NCBI GenBank assembly: GCA_028023455.1
Contig: JAQFVV010000018.1
Location: forward strand, 8,540,679-8,604,678
Length of the DNA stretch: 64,000 nucleotides
Source of the DNA: Epiperipatus broadwayi
Lineage: Eukaryota > Onychophora > Udeonychophora > Euonychophora > Peripatidae
Reading direction: 5' to 3'
The translations under genes were made by a program, and so were the position numbers. Positions 47,891 through 60,839 of the stretch are shown piece by piece (the stretch's first letter is position 1; each line of letters starts with the position of its first letter). The notes below the pieces were generated by a model. The model did not search any database. It saw only the letters and a list, made by a program, of their open reading frames with translations, and was not told the origin of the DNA.

Positions 47891-49185
47891 TTAGCTTTTT
47901 AAATAAAACTTATGTATCATCCAAAGCAATTAGGAACTGCCATCTTAACCAAATGTTTCAGTTGGTGTAGATGTTTTGAGAATAAGTATAGAAAATGGCA
48001 TCTTCAGTATTAACTGCAATTAAACCAAAATACCATTTAAGTCTTAACAACATTAAAACTGCATTGAAACTGTTAAATGGCAAATATTGAGCTATGATTT
48101 GTATTGTCGTATTGTAATAAGCAAACACATCCATACTATTAAAGATAATTTTTATTATGCAAATGTTGAATACTAAAAAAGAAAGTTAAAAAATTATGCT
48201 AAACTTGAACTGGATCAGATTAGATTTGAACTTCCTCTTGCATATCAATGACCAAATTGAAGTTATGTTACTTTGATTATACAAGGAATTAATTTATTAT
48301 GAAAGTGTTCAATGATCAACAGGTTGAAGATAAATAGATATTGATAAGTATTGAGATAAATAGACTTCATCATTACTACATCCTATAAAACAAAATAGAT
48401 TAGTAATCATTCAGAAAATGTTATTCATATGACTTCCAGGAAAGTCTGTCAGTTTGAAAACAATAACAGTAATAGCAGTAGAACTAGTAATAATAATAGT
48501 AGTAACTGAAAAAAAAAATTTTAGAGAACATGAGAAATATATAGACTGAAAATGAACATATAATAATTTTACAAAAAGATAAAAACAATTGCCAAAGATA
48601 AAACCCAGAAGGAAAAGGGTAAAAGCATAATTCAGATGAGTATAGTATAAAAAAACATGATGATTAAAAAAATAAACCTATTGGTAAAACCACCAATTCT
48701 AAACACGTTATTATGATAATTAACAAACCAGATTACTATCAAGGATTATTTAATTAAACTTGCAAACACATTATTTGCTATGTATTTAAATAATTCTTAG
48801 GGAATTTAACTTTTGAATTATTATAATAACATTTTCAAACTTAATTCTTCCATGAATATATTTATATTATCAGCAGTACATATTTGATAAGCCATAATTT
48901 ATTTATGAAATTGTTAAAATTATTAGAATTTCTGACAAATAAATATGTATGGGAGAATTATGTGGTATTATCAGATGTAAAAAAATTTAAGATAATCAGT
49001 AATTTTAAAAATATTGTTTACTGATCTGGAAACAAACATATGAAATAAAAAAGATAAAAAAATAAAAGTATATACGTTTTAAACATAAAATATATAAATT
49101 ATATATGGCTCAACTTAGTTAATTTTATGTCTATTCTTCCCACAATAAGTTAACTCATAATATCTTTGCAAATTTCTATTTACTT
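47891..49185. other. AT-rich spacer, nothing recognised
   Basis: Low-complexity sequence up to the abrupt GC-rich border of the RTE element. No gene recognised. Confidence 0.5.
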
Positions 49186-49510
49186 CTATGTCGGCGGGGG
49201 GGGGGAGGGGCGGGAAGGCAACGACCACGGGGGTAGGCGTCAAACCCGTACGCACCGGCCGGAGGGAACAGGCAGACGGGCAAGCGGGCGGGAGCACAAG
49301 GCAGCCGCAAAACGGGGTCCACGGGGTGCCGGGGTTGGGGGGGCTATAAAACCCGCCCAACCGTGCAAAATCAGTAGGTCTGAGGGCCCCGGCTGGGGCC
49401 GACCCACCGCGGGCCCGGAGGTCGGTAAGGTGCCAAAGGGGGTGGGGGGTGTTGGTCGTGCCGGTACCTCAAGTTGCACCGCGGGAAGGTGGGCGTGGAC
49501 AGTGGAAGAA
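49186..49510 (+). promoter_or_regulatory. GC-rich 5' region of an RTE-type LINE with TATAAAA
   Basis: About 320 bases are overwhelmingly G and C in a genome otherwise near three-quarters A/T. The region opens with a run of G (about 49195) and contains CTATAAAACCC (about 49342), then GGGCCCCGGCTGGGGCC. It directly precedes the LINE endonuclease sequence, so I read it as the element's 5' untranslated region and internal promoter, running into the first codons. The 151-codon frame crossing it is only partly element protein. Confidence 0.5.
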
Positions 49511-51760
49511 AGTGGACTGTGGGTTCGAAACAGGTGGAAAGGCCAAAGGCAAGGGACGGGAAGGTTCGTGTTCTATTGTGGTGGATTCAAAAGAAGGGGT
49601 TGGATTACGAGCTCAAATTGAAACAGGGTTTGGAGTACTCGTATAATGACAGGTATCTCAATGAGAGCTTGGAGGTGGTGACGTGATTGTGCAGCTCCAC
49701 AGCAGGTGTGTGAGGTGGAAAGAGTTTGGGGTGAGATGGTGAATTGGGGCTCAATTCAACAAACAGATAGGCTCCTTTGTGGAGATTTGAGGCAGTGGGC
49801 AGAAAGGGGTTGGAAAGAGGAAACAGGGAGGGGAAAGAAATAAAGAGAGATAGAATATGTTTTCTGTTTCAATGGAATGGCTATTGAACACCTTCTTCAA
49901 GAAACCCCCAAATCAAAAGATAACACGAGTGGGGAAGAAAATCCCAAATTGCATATGTTAGCATGGCCAAAAGTAAATGCAAGGTTATTCCAGTAGAAGC
50001 GGGTCAACAGCACAGACTTTACTATGCGCTAATCTTACAGGAATTAAAATAAATCCAGAAGAGGTATCATCAAGCCAAAGGTGGAAACGAGGTTGATGCC
50101 ACAGAAAGCAAGTTGATGAATGATGAAAGTGAAGACAAAGAAGAAGGGGAAGATCTTTGGACAAGTACTGCAAACAACATCGTGTAATTGGGGATCAAGC
50201 TGGCCAAACGGGGTGATAAAAGAGAATAAAGAGCTGGGGTGGAATGCAAAGTGCAAAAAAATTGGGAATAAGAAAATAGCCAAAAGGAGTGGGACAATGG
50301 AGGGAAAGTAGTAGGGTAAATATATATAGCAAAGAAAGAAGCAAAAAGCGTGCCAAAGCAATTAGGATACCATTTAGAAAGTTTAGGAAAGAGAAGGAGT
50401 TAAGAAGTTTTGGAAAACAGAGTAGGGGTAAAGTCTACCAAGCAAATAAATAAAAGCAAAAGTGGGGCAAGAATGAATCAAGCTAGTGGCCTATTATGGC
50501 CCTACTAAATGAAGAAACTTCAGTGCAAGGGTTGGGCCAATGTTAAAGTCAGTAGGGAGAAGTTAGGGAGAAAGGGGGGGGGTCCAGATAACCCTGAGAG
50601 GTATGGAAGGTATGGGAGAGGGTTCGCCAAACTTTTAATACATGCGGGAAAATGAGGGGGCTTGGTTCCATCAAAGAATAAGGGTTCTAGAGAGTATTAT
50701 GGGAAGCGGCACAATAAAAAGGGAGGATAGCAAATAGGCGAACACAGAATTTTAGCAGGTAGGGACATATGCACATAGAAAACAAGAGAGTCAACAAGAA
50801 ATTGTTCAATATTCATTGATTGGAAAAAGTGAAGAGTACCAGAGATGCTGGTTAAGGAAAAGGTCCGGAAAAACATGCTGTTCAAGATAGTATCAAGGCG
50901 TCAAACCAGAGGAGATGAGTTCAGGAGAAACAGTCCAGGGAAAGGGGGGCCAGGGCGCCCTGGTCCCCTACTATTTATATTGTATTGTGTCCTAACAGAG
51001 GTCGAGGGAAGCTGGAAAGGAGCCGGATATAGTGTTGAACTCAAAAAAGGAAGCAGGATAGGATAGAAGAGTGGAGGAAAGACGGAGGAAGGAGGAATGA
51101 GAATTAGCAGAAATAAAATGAAGTACTCTTCTGTGGTATGGTGGAGGAAGTTGAGGGGGAAAGAAGTTGCTGAGGCTGAAAAATTTAAATATCTGGGGCC
51201 GGATGAAAAAGATGGATACTGGATGGAGAAGTTGTTGGGAGACAAGTGGTTGGAATAATTGGAGAAGGGTTCTGGGATACTCTGCGATAGGAGAATAGGT
51301 GCAAGGTTGAAAGGAAAAGTATATAAAACTGGGGCCAGCATGATGATGGTGCAGAAACAGGGATCACTAAGAAAATAGAAGACAAGAATGTGTAACAGAA
51401 ATGAGAATGCTTAGGTTTGCCTCGGGCCTCCTAGAAAGGACAAAGTGAAAATGAAGTAATTCGAGAAAATATGAGAGTGAGAATGATCAGTGAAAAAATG
51501 AAAGAATCAAGGTTGAGGTGGTTTGGTCATGTTAAGAGAAGAGAAGAAAATTACATTGGAAGGAAGATTTTGGAGATGGAAAGGGAAAAGACAGGGGTAG
51601 ACTAAGACCAGATGGATTGATCGAGTGAGAAAGGACTTGCAGGAGATGTCACTTACTGAGGAAATGACTTTAGATCGAGTAGCCTGGAGAAGATTGATCC
51701 GCACCAGCGACCCCACTTGATGTGGGATTAATCAAGCTGTGGAAGAAGAAGATATCTAAT
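49490..51760 (+). pseudogene. RTE-type LINE, endonuclease and reverse transcriptase (degenerate)
   Basis: This is a non-LTR retrotransposon ORF2 that nicks DNA with an APE endonuclease and reverse-transcribes at the nick. Markers in order: RWKGQRQG (about 49530, the ETRWKG endonuclease block); CKVIPVEAGQQHRL (about 49978-50020, endonuclease C-terminus); the linker AKRAKAIRIPFRKF and GKVYQANK (about 50350-50455); FIDWKK.RVPE (about 50810-50850) where FVDLEKAFDRVPRE is usual, so the catalytic Asp context is lost; GPLLFILYCVLTE (about 50960-51000, the PLLF block); EAEKFKYLG (about 51173-51196); EMRMLRFASG (about 51400); RLRWFGHVKRR (about 51510-51540); and DRVAWRRLIRTSDPT followed by TGA at 51718-51720, the standard RTE C-terminus. 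The RT core is shorter than usual, implying internal deletion. Frameshifts are many. Confidence 0.85.
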
Positions 51761-53470
51761 GAATTACTTTCTACCTATCTATTGATCTATGTATTTATGC
51801 ATATACAGCATAGTCCTTAATTCATCTATTTTGCTATCATTTTCTATTCATCTTTTCACTCTACTTCAATTATTTATAACCTATTCAGTGATTTATATTT
51901 TTATTTATTTATATATGCATTCATTATTTATTTATTTATTTATAGGACCTGTCTGATCAACTGTCCATTCTTTAATAAATTTTTAACCAGTCAGACTTTG
52001 TGTAACCGCGTTGATGTGAGTATATGTCTTTCTACATTTAACCTTTTTACCATCTCTAAATATAGTTAATTAATTACATATTCATCTGTATATTCATGTA
52101 ACTAACTATCCACATAAGGCCTCATCCATCCATTTACAAGATTAACACTGGCTCGTCAATTTATTTATCTATATAATCTTCTAAATATTTGTCTAATTAT
52201 TTCCTTATATATTCATAATTCATTCCTTTACACTCCATTCCATATATATATATAAGAAAAATATGGGTTTTTTTTTATTTTTACTATTTTAGTTTTAATT
52301 AATCTGATAGTTTTCGCCATTTCAAATTTAATCCATGGGATTTTACTTAATTATAATTTTTTATTTGTTTTATATATACCATAGTGTCACTATTTATTAT
52401 GTTACTTTTTTTAGTACAATAATTATTTTCAATTCTATTTTTTTTTAATTTTACAGACTTACCTTATTATACACAATGCACTTCATCTACTGTTATTACA
52501 TAAGTCTTGATTTTATGCTATTTTAGAATGTATCTGTGCTTTGTTTTACTAATTATTTTTAATATTCAAATTTTATTCTGTTCTTTAAAGCACCGTATCT
52601 TTAATGAATAAAATATCTGCTGATATGAAAAAATTCACCACTAATCAAACTTAGTAAAAATTATTTCAAAATTTTCTCAAATGTTGGCGCTTTATGCTGA
52701 GTTGCAAAAATGACATTCTTAATCAATCAGCTACCCAAAACTACCGATGTAGTATAAAAGAATAAATATATACATCAAGCTCTTCAACTATCTTAATTTT
52801 TAGTTATCTTTTATAATTTTATCATTTAATAATGTGACAGCTTTAACTGAAAAGACAGTATGTTGAAATACAAATGAAGATTAGAAAAACATTAGCCACT
52901 AAATGGTATGATGACATGGAAGCCTATTAAAAAATATAAAATCAGTGAAATTATTAGCTGGGAAAACTTCACCTCAATAAATAGCAAAAAATTATAAAAG
53001 CAAAGGATGAGTAAAAAGCTGTAAACTTCTGTTTGACAAGTAAATAGTAGTGACATTTATGAACACATGAAAAAAAAAAGATAAATAAATTTATGACAAA
53101 TATACAACACTGCTGAGAAGTTTTTAAAAATAGTGGGAAAAAATGATTGTCATTTAAAAAAAAAAGATTTAATCTTAAAATAAAATAATGAATAGAAAAA
53201 AAATAGAATATATTGTGAAGAATATATTTATTGAGTCAGATAATATATGATAATAAATTAAAGATTTAATTTTTTTCTATCAATCAATCTACCTGCCTAC
53301 TAGTTTGTATATATATATGTAGCTACCTTTCTACTTACATGTATATACAGAGGTCTGTCTACATACCCACATAAAATTATGTTACTATGTTTTATCAATA
53401 AATCATTCTCTCGATTACACCTATTTTTTGATTATTATTCGACACATTAATCTTTCTATTAAGTGTATGT
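51761..53470. other. AT-rich flank of the RTE element
   Basis: Tetranucleotide-like TTTA/CTAT-rich sequence follows the LINE 3' end to about 52230 and could be its decayed 3' repeat tail. The remainder shows no gene. Confidence 0.45.
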
Positions 53471-53473
53471 ATA

Positions 53474-54075
53474 TTAAAGTTTGAAGATTTGCTATCTTAA
53501 TATAAACTGAGCACTAATTGTAAATATGTGTAGAAGATGGTATTCTGGAACAATTTATGAGTGCTAGTTCAATACAAAATACGTATATTGGAGATCATTT
53601 ATCTTTTTCACATGTATGTGGTCATGTGAATTTTTATATGAGATGGAGTAGATAGCTGTAGGGAACTTGAAAGTCTATGTTCAAATCCCTTCTAATTATA
53701 TTAAGTTTAATATGGACAATATACATGTATTTAAATATTACATACTCAGCCTGTACTCTACCCAGCACTCTTCTATATATTTAACTGGACATATTAAGGT
53801 CCTATGCTTGAGGGGTCATATTGACTTAAAGTCAACATGGGCATGATAATAATGTTTGCATCAATAAGGGCTTTGGGTGTTCTATCCTCTGATTTTTAAT
53901 GATATAGACAACTGAAGAGTTGGAAGGTGAAGAAGATTAAAGCTTGTCCATTAAAGTTTGAAGATTTGCTATCATAATATAAACTGAGCACTGATTATAT
54001 ATGTGTGGGGGGAAGGGGAGATAGTGATCTGGACAAACTGACAAGTGCTGGTTCAGTATGGAATACTTATCTAAG
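53474..54075. repeat. Direct ~120-bp repeats with a possible SINE-like segment between
   Basis: TTAAAGTTTGAAGATTTGCT begins both copies (53474 and 53951) and similarity runs about 120 bases. Between them, at about 53650-53690, TAGCTGTAGGGA and GTTCAAATCCC resemble, weakly, A and B boxes of a tRNA-derived promoter. The repeats may be a segmental duplication or ends of a short element. Confidence 0.45.
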
Positions 54076-54859
54076 GGGTAGCCTATAACACAATCATTCC
54101 TACCAAGATTAGCCCACTTATTAAATCAAGTCCATTGGGAAACTTACACTAATAATGGGTAGGTTATTTAATTATTATTGACACGCGTATATATGTACAA
54201 CACATATGTTTATTTACATTACCAGTTAATCAAAGAAGTCATAATAAATTATTGTTTTTATAATGAATCATTAGTACAACAAATATTATAAAAAATGATA
54301 TATATATATATATACACTATTTGATAAGCTTTAATAGATTATTATACACTCTAAACTGAACAGTAGCACGACATAATCAGAAGTTAAGTGATTTGGAGAT
54401 GACCTGATGTCAAGTTAGGTAGCTGGGAAACAGAATATGGAAGTAAAACTATGATTGATTATTTTATTTTTTTTATTAATGAAATGTACCTAACGATGGG
54501 AAGCCACATCAATCTAACCGAAAATGAAGATCTTAGTGGATCATGAGACATAAGCACGAACTGTATAAAAGCAAAAATCTTTTAGAAATTTTTCTTCTTG
54601 ACAACAATGCATCTGCCTGCTATCATGAACTAACAGCAATTGAGTTAAAATTTCGAACACAAAAATGGAGTCTTTAATTTGAATTCAGGAGTTTTCTTTA
54701 AATTGAGTAGCAGAAAGAATTATGAAACAAAAATTAAAAACAATTTATAGATTTTTATAATAACTAGATTATTTTCTGATATTTTTAAATCTTGTCAGAA
54801 AAAAAAAACTAAATCTGCTAATAGTTAAAGCAAAATGAAATAATTTATTTAATATATAT
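54076..54859. other. AT-rich spacer, nothing recognised
   Basis: No supported gene. A small AT run lies at about 54299-54315. Confidence 0.45.
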
Positions 54860-54863
54860 ATAT

Positions 54864-57800
54864 TGTAACCATATATTTTAGCATAAAATATAATAATTGA
54901 TGTAACTTATTAAAAAATTTCTCTGTCTTCTTTGGTGATTTGATTGGCTTGATTTGCACTTTGAACAGATTACTCTCTTATATTATTTTAATAAATTTAA
55001 ATTTGATTCGTTCCACATACTAATTCATATCATAATGTTTAACTTTTTAAAAATTTTGACAACACATTAAATTTGGTAAAATAGTATTAAAATATAATAT
55101 TTTATTTACATTTGTTTAAAGTAATCTTAAAAATTATTTCTATTGAATTAACAAAAAAACCATTTGTTCAATTAAAATAAATTATTAAAAATAAATACAG
55201 TAATTACGTAAGCGTCTCAATGTAAAAAAAGAAAAGAGCGCGAATTTAGGAGGAGATCGTCTGTTTTTTTGCTTTTGGAGGGAGAGAAAGAAAAGAAAAT
55301 GGTAAGAAGGCAAATGGTGTAAATTTGATAAGCTTATTTTAAAATAGTTAACAAGTAAACTGATTACCACAAATTTGCTATAAATGTAAAATAACATTTT
55401 GGTATTTAAATATAAGATGAATTGCTAAATTTAAAAGTCTGTTCAAGTTGGCTGGCCAAGTGGATCAAATCACTGGTAATAATTTCCCAATATTACATTT
55501 AAAATGTCGGAGCTTCCCAGTTTAAAAGAATTAATTGCAAGAATTTGGTATGTTTTAAAATGTTTATTGTTCTACAATTTGGAAAATTTAAATAAGTATT
55601 TTAATTACAAAAGTTTTATAAATATGAAAATTTGTTTTTTAAAAAAGAAGAAGTTTAAATTAAAGTAAAATGTTAAAGTTATCAACATAGTTTAATATTT
55701 CCGTTTCAAATTCTAATAAAAATATAGTATTGATTGATATTTAACTTTATAATGCCAGGAATATATTTGCTAGTTAATTTGTTTGCCATTTGGATAATAA
55801 ACAGTCTTCAAATAATTGATCAAAGCTATTTTCTAATTTTATCGTCAGTTTGGAATGATTGAATTAATTGCTGTAATTATTATTCCTAGATTTAAGCGTG
55901 GATAAATAAATATTAGCATGGATGTAATAAACTTGGAACATTTTTAATAGAGAAATGTAGAAATTAATAACTTTTGAAAAACATTTTCATTTAAGTTCTG
56001 CTTGTCATGTTTTGAAATTGTTTCTTGTTTATGGAGCCACGTAAAATCGTTAATCTAATAGTGATTATAATAACTAACACAAATGGATAAAATTACATGT
56101 AGGAAATTCAACTATAATTATAGCTATTACTTCGTACATTTATTGTTCGACACATCGTACATGGATTTCACAGATCGTATTTGTAGTTATAAAGTGCTCT
56201 ACAATCTAATTTGTGACACACACCTGCTAAAATTCATATATTGAACTTTAAAATGCTATACATTTAATTTATATCACACACACACCTCTTAGATTTTATG
56301 TATTTGATGAATAATTCATTACTTAAATTTTATCGTTATATGAACTTGCATGTGAAGTTCATAAGTTATATTTTATTAAGTTTAAATTAATAGGGGTTGA
56401 ATAAAATATTTATTCAAGAGAATAGTGCTTGCGAAAAAGGGCTTGAAAGGTACTAAATGAATTCATGAGATGTATCAATCTTTATGAGGTATTTTGTGAG
56501 TCTTTCCAGATTTATATCCCTATGCTAATATTACTTATATTGCATTACACATGTTTTATTTAAGCAAGATAAGTCAGTACATTAGTTGTCCTGATTAGTG
56601 TAACATTTTATTATGCAAGAACCCACATTTGCTAAAGTGTTAGTGTTTTCCGAATGATCAGAGTAACTGAGGAGGATGATTTTGCACTTTAATGTGAAGT
56701 AAATAGTAATGTTGTTTTTTAATGTTGAAAGGCATTAATCTGTGCCGGTGGTTAATCCGCAGATTATTTAATTGCCATTTTTTTTTGTATTTTACACTCA
56801 TTCCAGCGCTGGTGGTTAATCCGCGGAATTGTGTAATTATACGTATTACTTTATGGTTGTGTATCAATCCACTAAGCGTTTAGTATTATTTAATTCCTAT
56901 GTGTAGATGAACGCATCCACAGGAATATGTTTTACTTCATAGATATAAGTTGGGCAAAGTATTTTAGTTAATCTGCCAAATCATCTTCTTCCATTTGTAA
57001 GCATAATTCAAAAGTTAGATCGTCAAATTGTAGCAGGACATTCTATTCAAGTTACTTCATAATAATTAACTGTCGGTTGATTATTATTTACCGGAGTGTA
57101 AGTTTAAATTTTCACTTTATTTAATGATTACATTATAGCTAAATCCTACAGATATAATATTATTTATTATATTATTATAATTTTACGGTATGGATTTATT
57201 GAATCTGGAAATGATGTTAAATACTTCATGAGTTGATGTTGAATTTAGTATAATTTGCTCAAGATTCATTATATCAAATTGAAATAAGGTATGATTAGGT
57301 TTTTAAAACCGTACCTATGATATGTTAATGAAGAAAGTCGATGGAATTATAATTTATTTATTTTATTTGTTTATTTATGGGTTTTTTTTTAATTATAACA
57401 TTGGAATTAATTACTTATTATTCATAAATTTGTAAATAAAAGTTGATTTATAATTAAACTTACTGTGCCGTTGCTATGTGTCATTCTTAAATCAGAAATC
57501 ATAAATCTTGGATAGAGCATACATTGAAGTACATACTATCGTCAACATGATATAAGAGTTTAGTGATATTTTGAAAAAACATTTGGATGCTTTTAGTCTT
57601 TGGTAGTTTATGATGTGGGGGTACAATAAAATCCCATTTACCTTTTCCATCATTTTGGCTTTGCGTAGTTGATCTAGTATACAATACAAATTGATTATTA
57701 AACCTAAAAACAGATTTACCAAATAATGATATGATTGAATATATTTACTTAACATTTTAAATTGTCATTTGTCAGTATAAAAAGAGTCTCAGTGATATAG

Positions 57801-58310
57801 TTAAACTATAAAAAGAACCCAATTATGATATGTTAATTTATTGCAAAGCTTTACCTGGACTAGCATTTGTATAAAAAAAAATCATATAGATGGTTTAAAA
57901 TTTCATAATCTTATGTAGTTCCACAAATTATGCCATCTTGTACACGGTCGGCCATCGGGTCTCATACAATAAAAATCGCAAATTAAGGTTTGTAACATAA
58001 TAACATTGCACTTATAATTTGTTTACTGTATTTTATCATACTACTATGATAGGTCATCGCGGTACACCCTGGCTGCGATCAAATTAAATCATAAAAGTTT
58101 ATGTTAGATCATTAGTTTGGTCTGTGGTAAGTTGCTCCAGATGTTGGTTGTGGTCCTTGGTGCATAAAATAAATAGCATAATATGCTTTTGGATACAGCT
58201 CTTAATAGCTGACAATGTGTAGCGGAATTGATCAGTGATCAAGGTTACAATTCTTAGCGCACTTATGTTTTGGTGATATTATGTAGTTGACCACACTTTA
58301 GAGGGTTACA
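54864..58310. mobile_element. TG...CA-bounded element in an AT repeat (possible giant LTR)
   Basis: It starts TGTAACC and ends GGTTACA, a 7-bp terminal inverted repeat, with ATAT directly outside both ends. This is the same boundary style as the family A LTRs but a different sequence. It is 3447 bases long and encodes nothing recognised (the minus-strand frames at 55185-55397, 56658-56867 and 57492-57755 have no motif). TATAAAAAG occurs at about 57776. It could be a very long solo LTR, a non-autonomous element, or a chance pairing of two unrelated termini. A second copy is needed to decide. Confidence 0.4.
56740..56910. repeat. Short repeated GGTGGTTAATCCGC motif
   Basis: GGTGGTTAATCCGC occurs at about 56748 and 56813, each followed by a TTTAATT or TGTAATTA block. 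A diverged third unit (TATCAATCCACTAAGCG) may follow at about 56862. The spacing is about 65 bases. It lies inside the 54864-58310 element. Confidence 0.55.
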
Positions 58311-59286
58311 ATATATATATATATAAATTCTTCTCTGTATAAAAAGTAGTTTATGTTTATAAATAGCTATCTAATGTTATTTTGAGATGCAAATGGAGTA
58401 CAGGAAAACATGCTATGGTGTGATCGCTTTCTTCCATAATGTATTTGTGTAAGGCTTCTATTTTTTTCTGTTATATTCTAATACCCAAGAAGATGCCTGC
58501 AGTCCAAAAAAAAGTGTGCACATGAATATTTAAAAATGAATCAACTAAGAATCGATGTATTTATTTTAATGATGACAGGAGACATCACTGTGTGATCAAT
58601 CCTTTGTCAAAGAAAGTGATATGGTGAGGTAAACTGCTTATTGGAAATTACCATGCTGAAACATCATGAACTACTACTATGAGGATGATTCTATGAACTT
58701 TGCCTCAACTATCATTTTGATTAAGAGATTAATATTGTAAATTTTGTTTGATTTTTATTTTATCTGTGTTTTATTTTTATATTCCGATGGAGCACTTCAC
58801 AGTTTATGCTGTGAAAATTTTCATTTTTAGAGATAGCAGAAAAAAAAGGGGGGTTAAATGGTCAATAAAATCTAGTTCAGCTCATCGAATTTCTACCTGC
58901 TTAACATCAGGATATCTATGTATATATTGAGGAAAGATTCCCATCTATTTTCACATAGATTAAATTATAACACTTGGTAAATTACAGAATTCATCTTATA
59001 TGCTATATATTATTGATTAATCACTGTTATATGTTACTTCGGCATGAATGACTAATCAACTAGTATAAATTATTTTATCTATCATATATGTATTCAAACT
59101 CAGATTAGGGGAACTTAAATCAAATATGTTGCTTTTGCAGGAATAAATCGTAATATTATTGTAAATAAGACAATATATGTTTAATTTAGTAAGTCAGAAT
59201 TGCAATCATTTTAAATCATTAATATTTACTTTTCTTGTATATTTCATGACTGTGTAAGTAATGAGCATCATAAATGGATTTCTACC
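58311..59286. other. AT-rich spacer, nothing recognised
   Basis: The 60-codon plus-strand frame at 58748-58930 has no supporting motif or splice context. Confidence 0.45.
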
Positions 59287-59806
<520 letters not shown>

Positions 59807-59808
<2 letters not shown>

Positions 59809-60839
59809 AATACTTTATGTCTGAGTTCATTTACCATTGTTAATAAATGTTAAATAGTTTACATTATTCTGGTCTCTGGTTTATTGAATTGTCATGGCAT
59901 TCAACAGTCCACCAATAATCATAAAATGCACACACCTGTTTCATTTTCATACAATAGTTTTATGGTAAATTAAGTGTTTTCAATGCTAGTTGTAACCTAT
60001 ACAGAGATTTGTAAGTTGCTTCATGTATCTTATCATACCTGTTAAGGGAGTCAAAGGCAATATTCTCCCTGGGATCGAATATTAGGGCATAATGGAATCA
60101 GAAAGGGGTCAGAGGTGGATGAAGTAACCTAAATTGTACATGATAATAATAAATAGATATAGAGCTAGTCAATTGAAATCACATGCAATCATTAGTTAGG
60201 CATTATATCAAGTTTTCATCAGAATCCTACCCAAAGTCTGATCATAGTTAGATGTGATTTTTTCCATTTTCCAGCCTGGTGGAACTCTGCAGACCATGTC
60301 ATCTGGGGCAGCAAATCATGGTGCTTTGAACCATAGTTTCCAGACTGTTACATCTGCATTATATCCTAGTCTCTGGGCTATTTTCCCATCCATTACATCT
60401 GGCACATAATGTGTTGGGCATGATTACTTACATCTGATACTCAGTATGTTATGCATGAATATGCTATAGTTGCAAGGAAGATCCAGGTAACTCACTGGTG
60501 TTTAAAAAAAGGACATTTTTTTTTTTTGTGTGTGAACTTTAAATTTCATTTTATATTTCTGTCAATATAAACCCAAATGAACTTATTCACTATGGCAAAC
60601 AACTAGCACTTCCATCAAAGAAAATAATAAATCCCATGAACTTGAATCAATTTTAAATAAGTGCGTCAAAAAAAAAACATATGCATAATATTGAATGCAA
60701 ATTCAAAATATAGTGGATTGAACAATAAACAGAGACCAATGATAAATAGTTAAGTAATTAATAAATGATATTAAAATAGTAGAGTTAGATGTGTAAAAGG
60801 ACCTAGACTAAAAGTAGATGTTACAAAAAAAGAAAAGGA
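59807..60839. other. Unassigned stretch before the LTR-retrotransposon relic
   Basis: The part 60050-60480 is less AT-rich and has CATCTGGCACATAATG-type blocks. It could be LTR or leader sequence of the element that follows, but no terminal repeat was matched inside the window. Confidence 0.35.
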
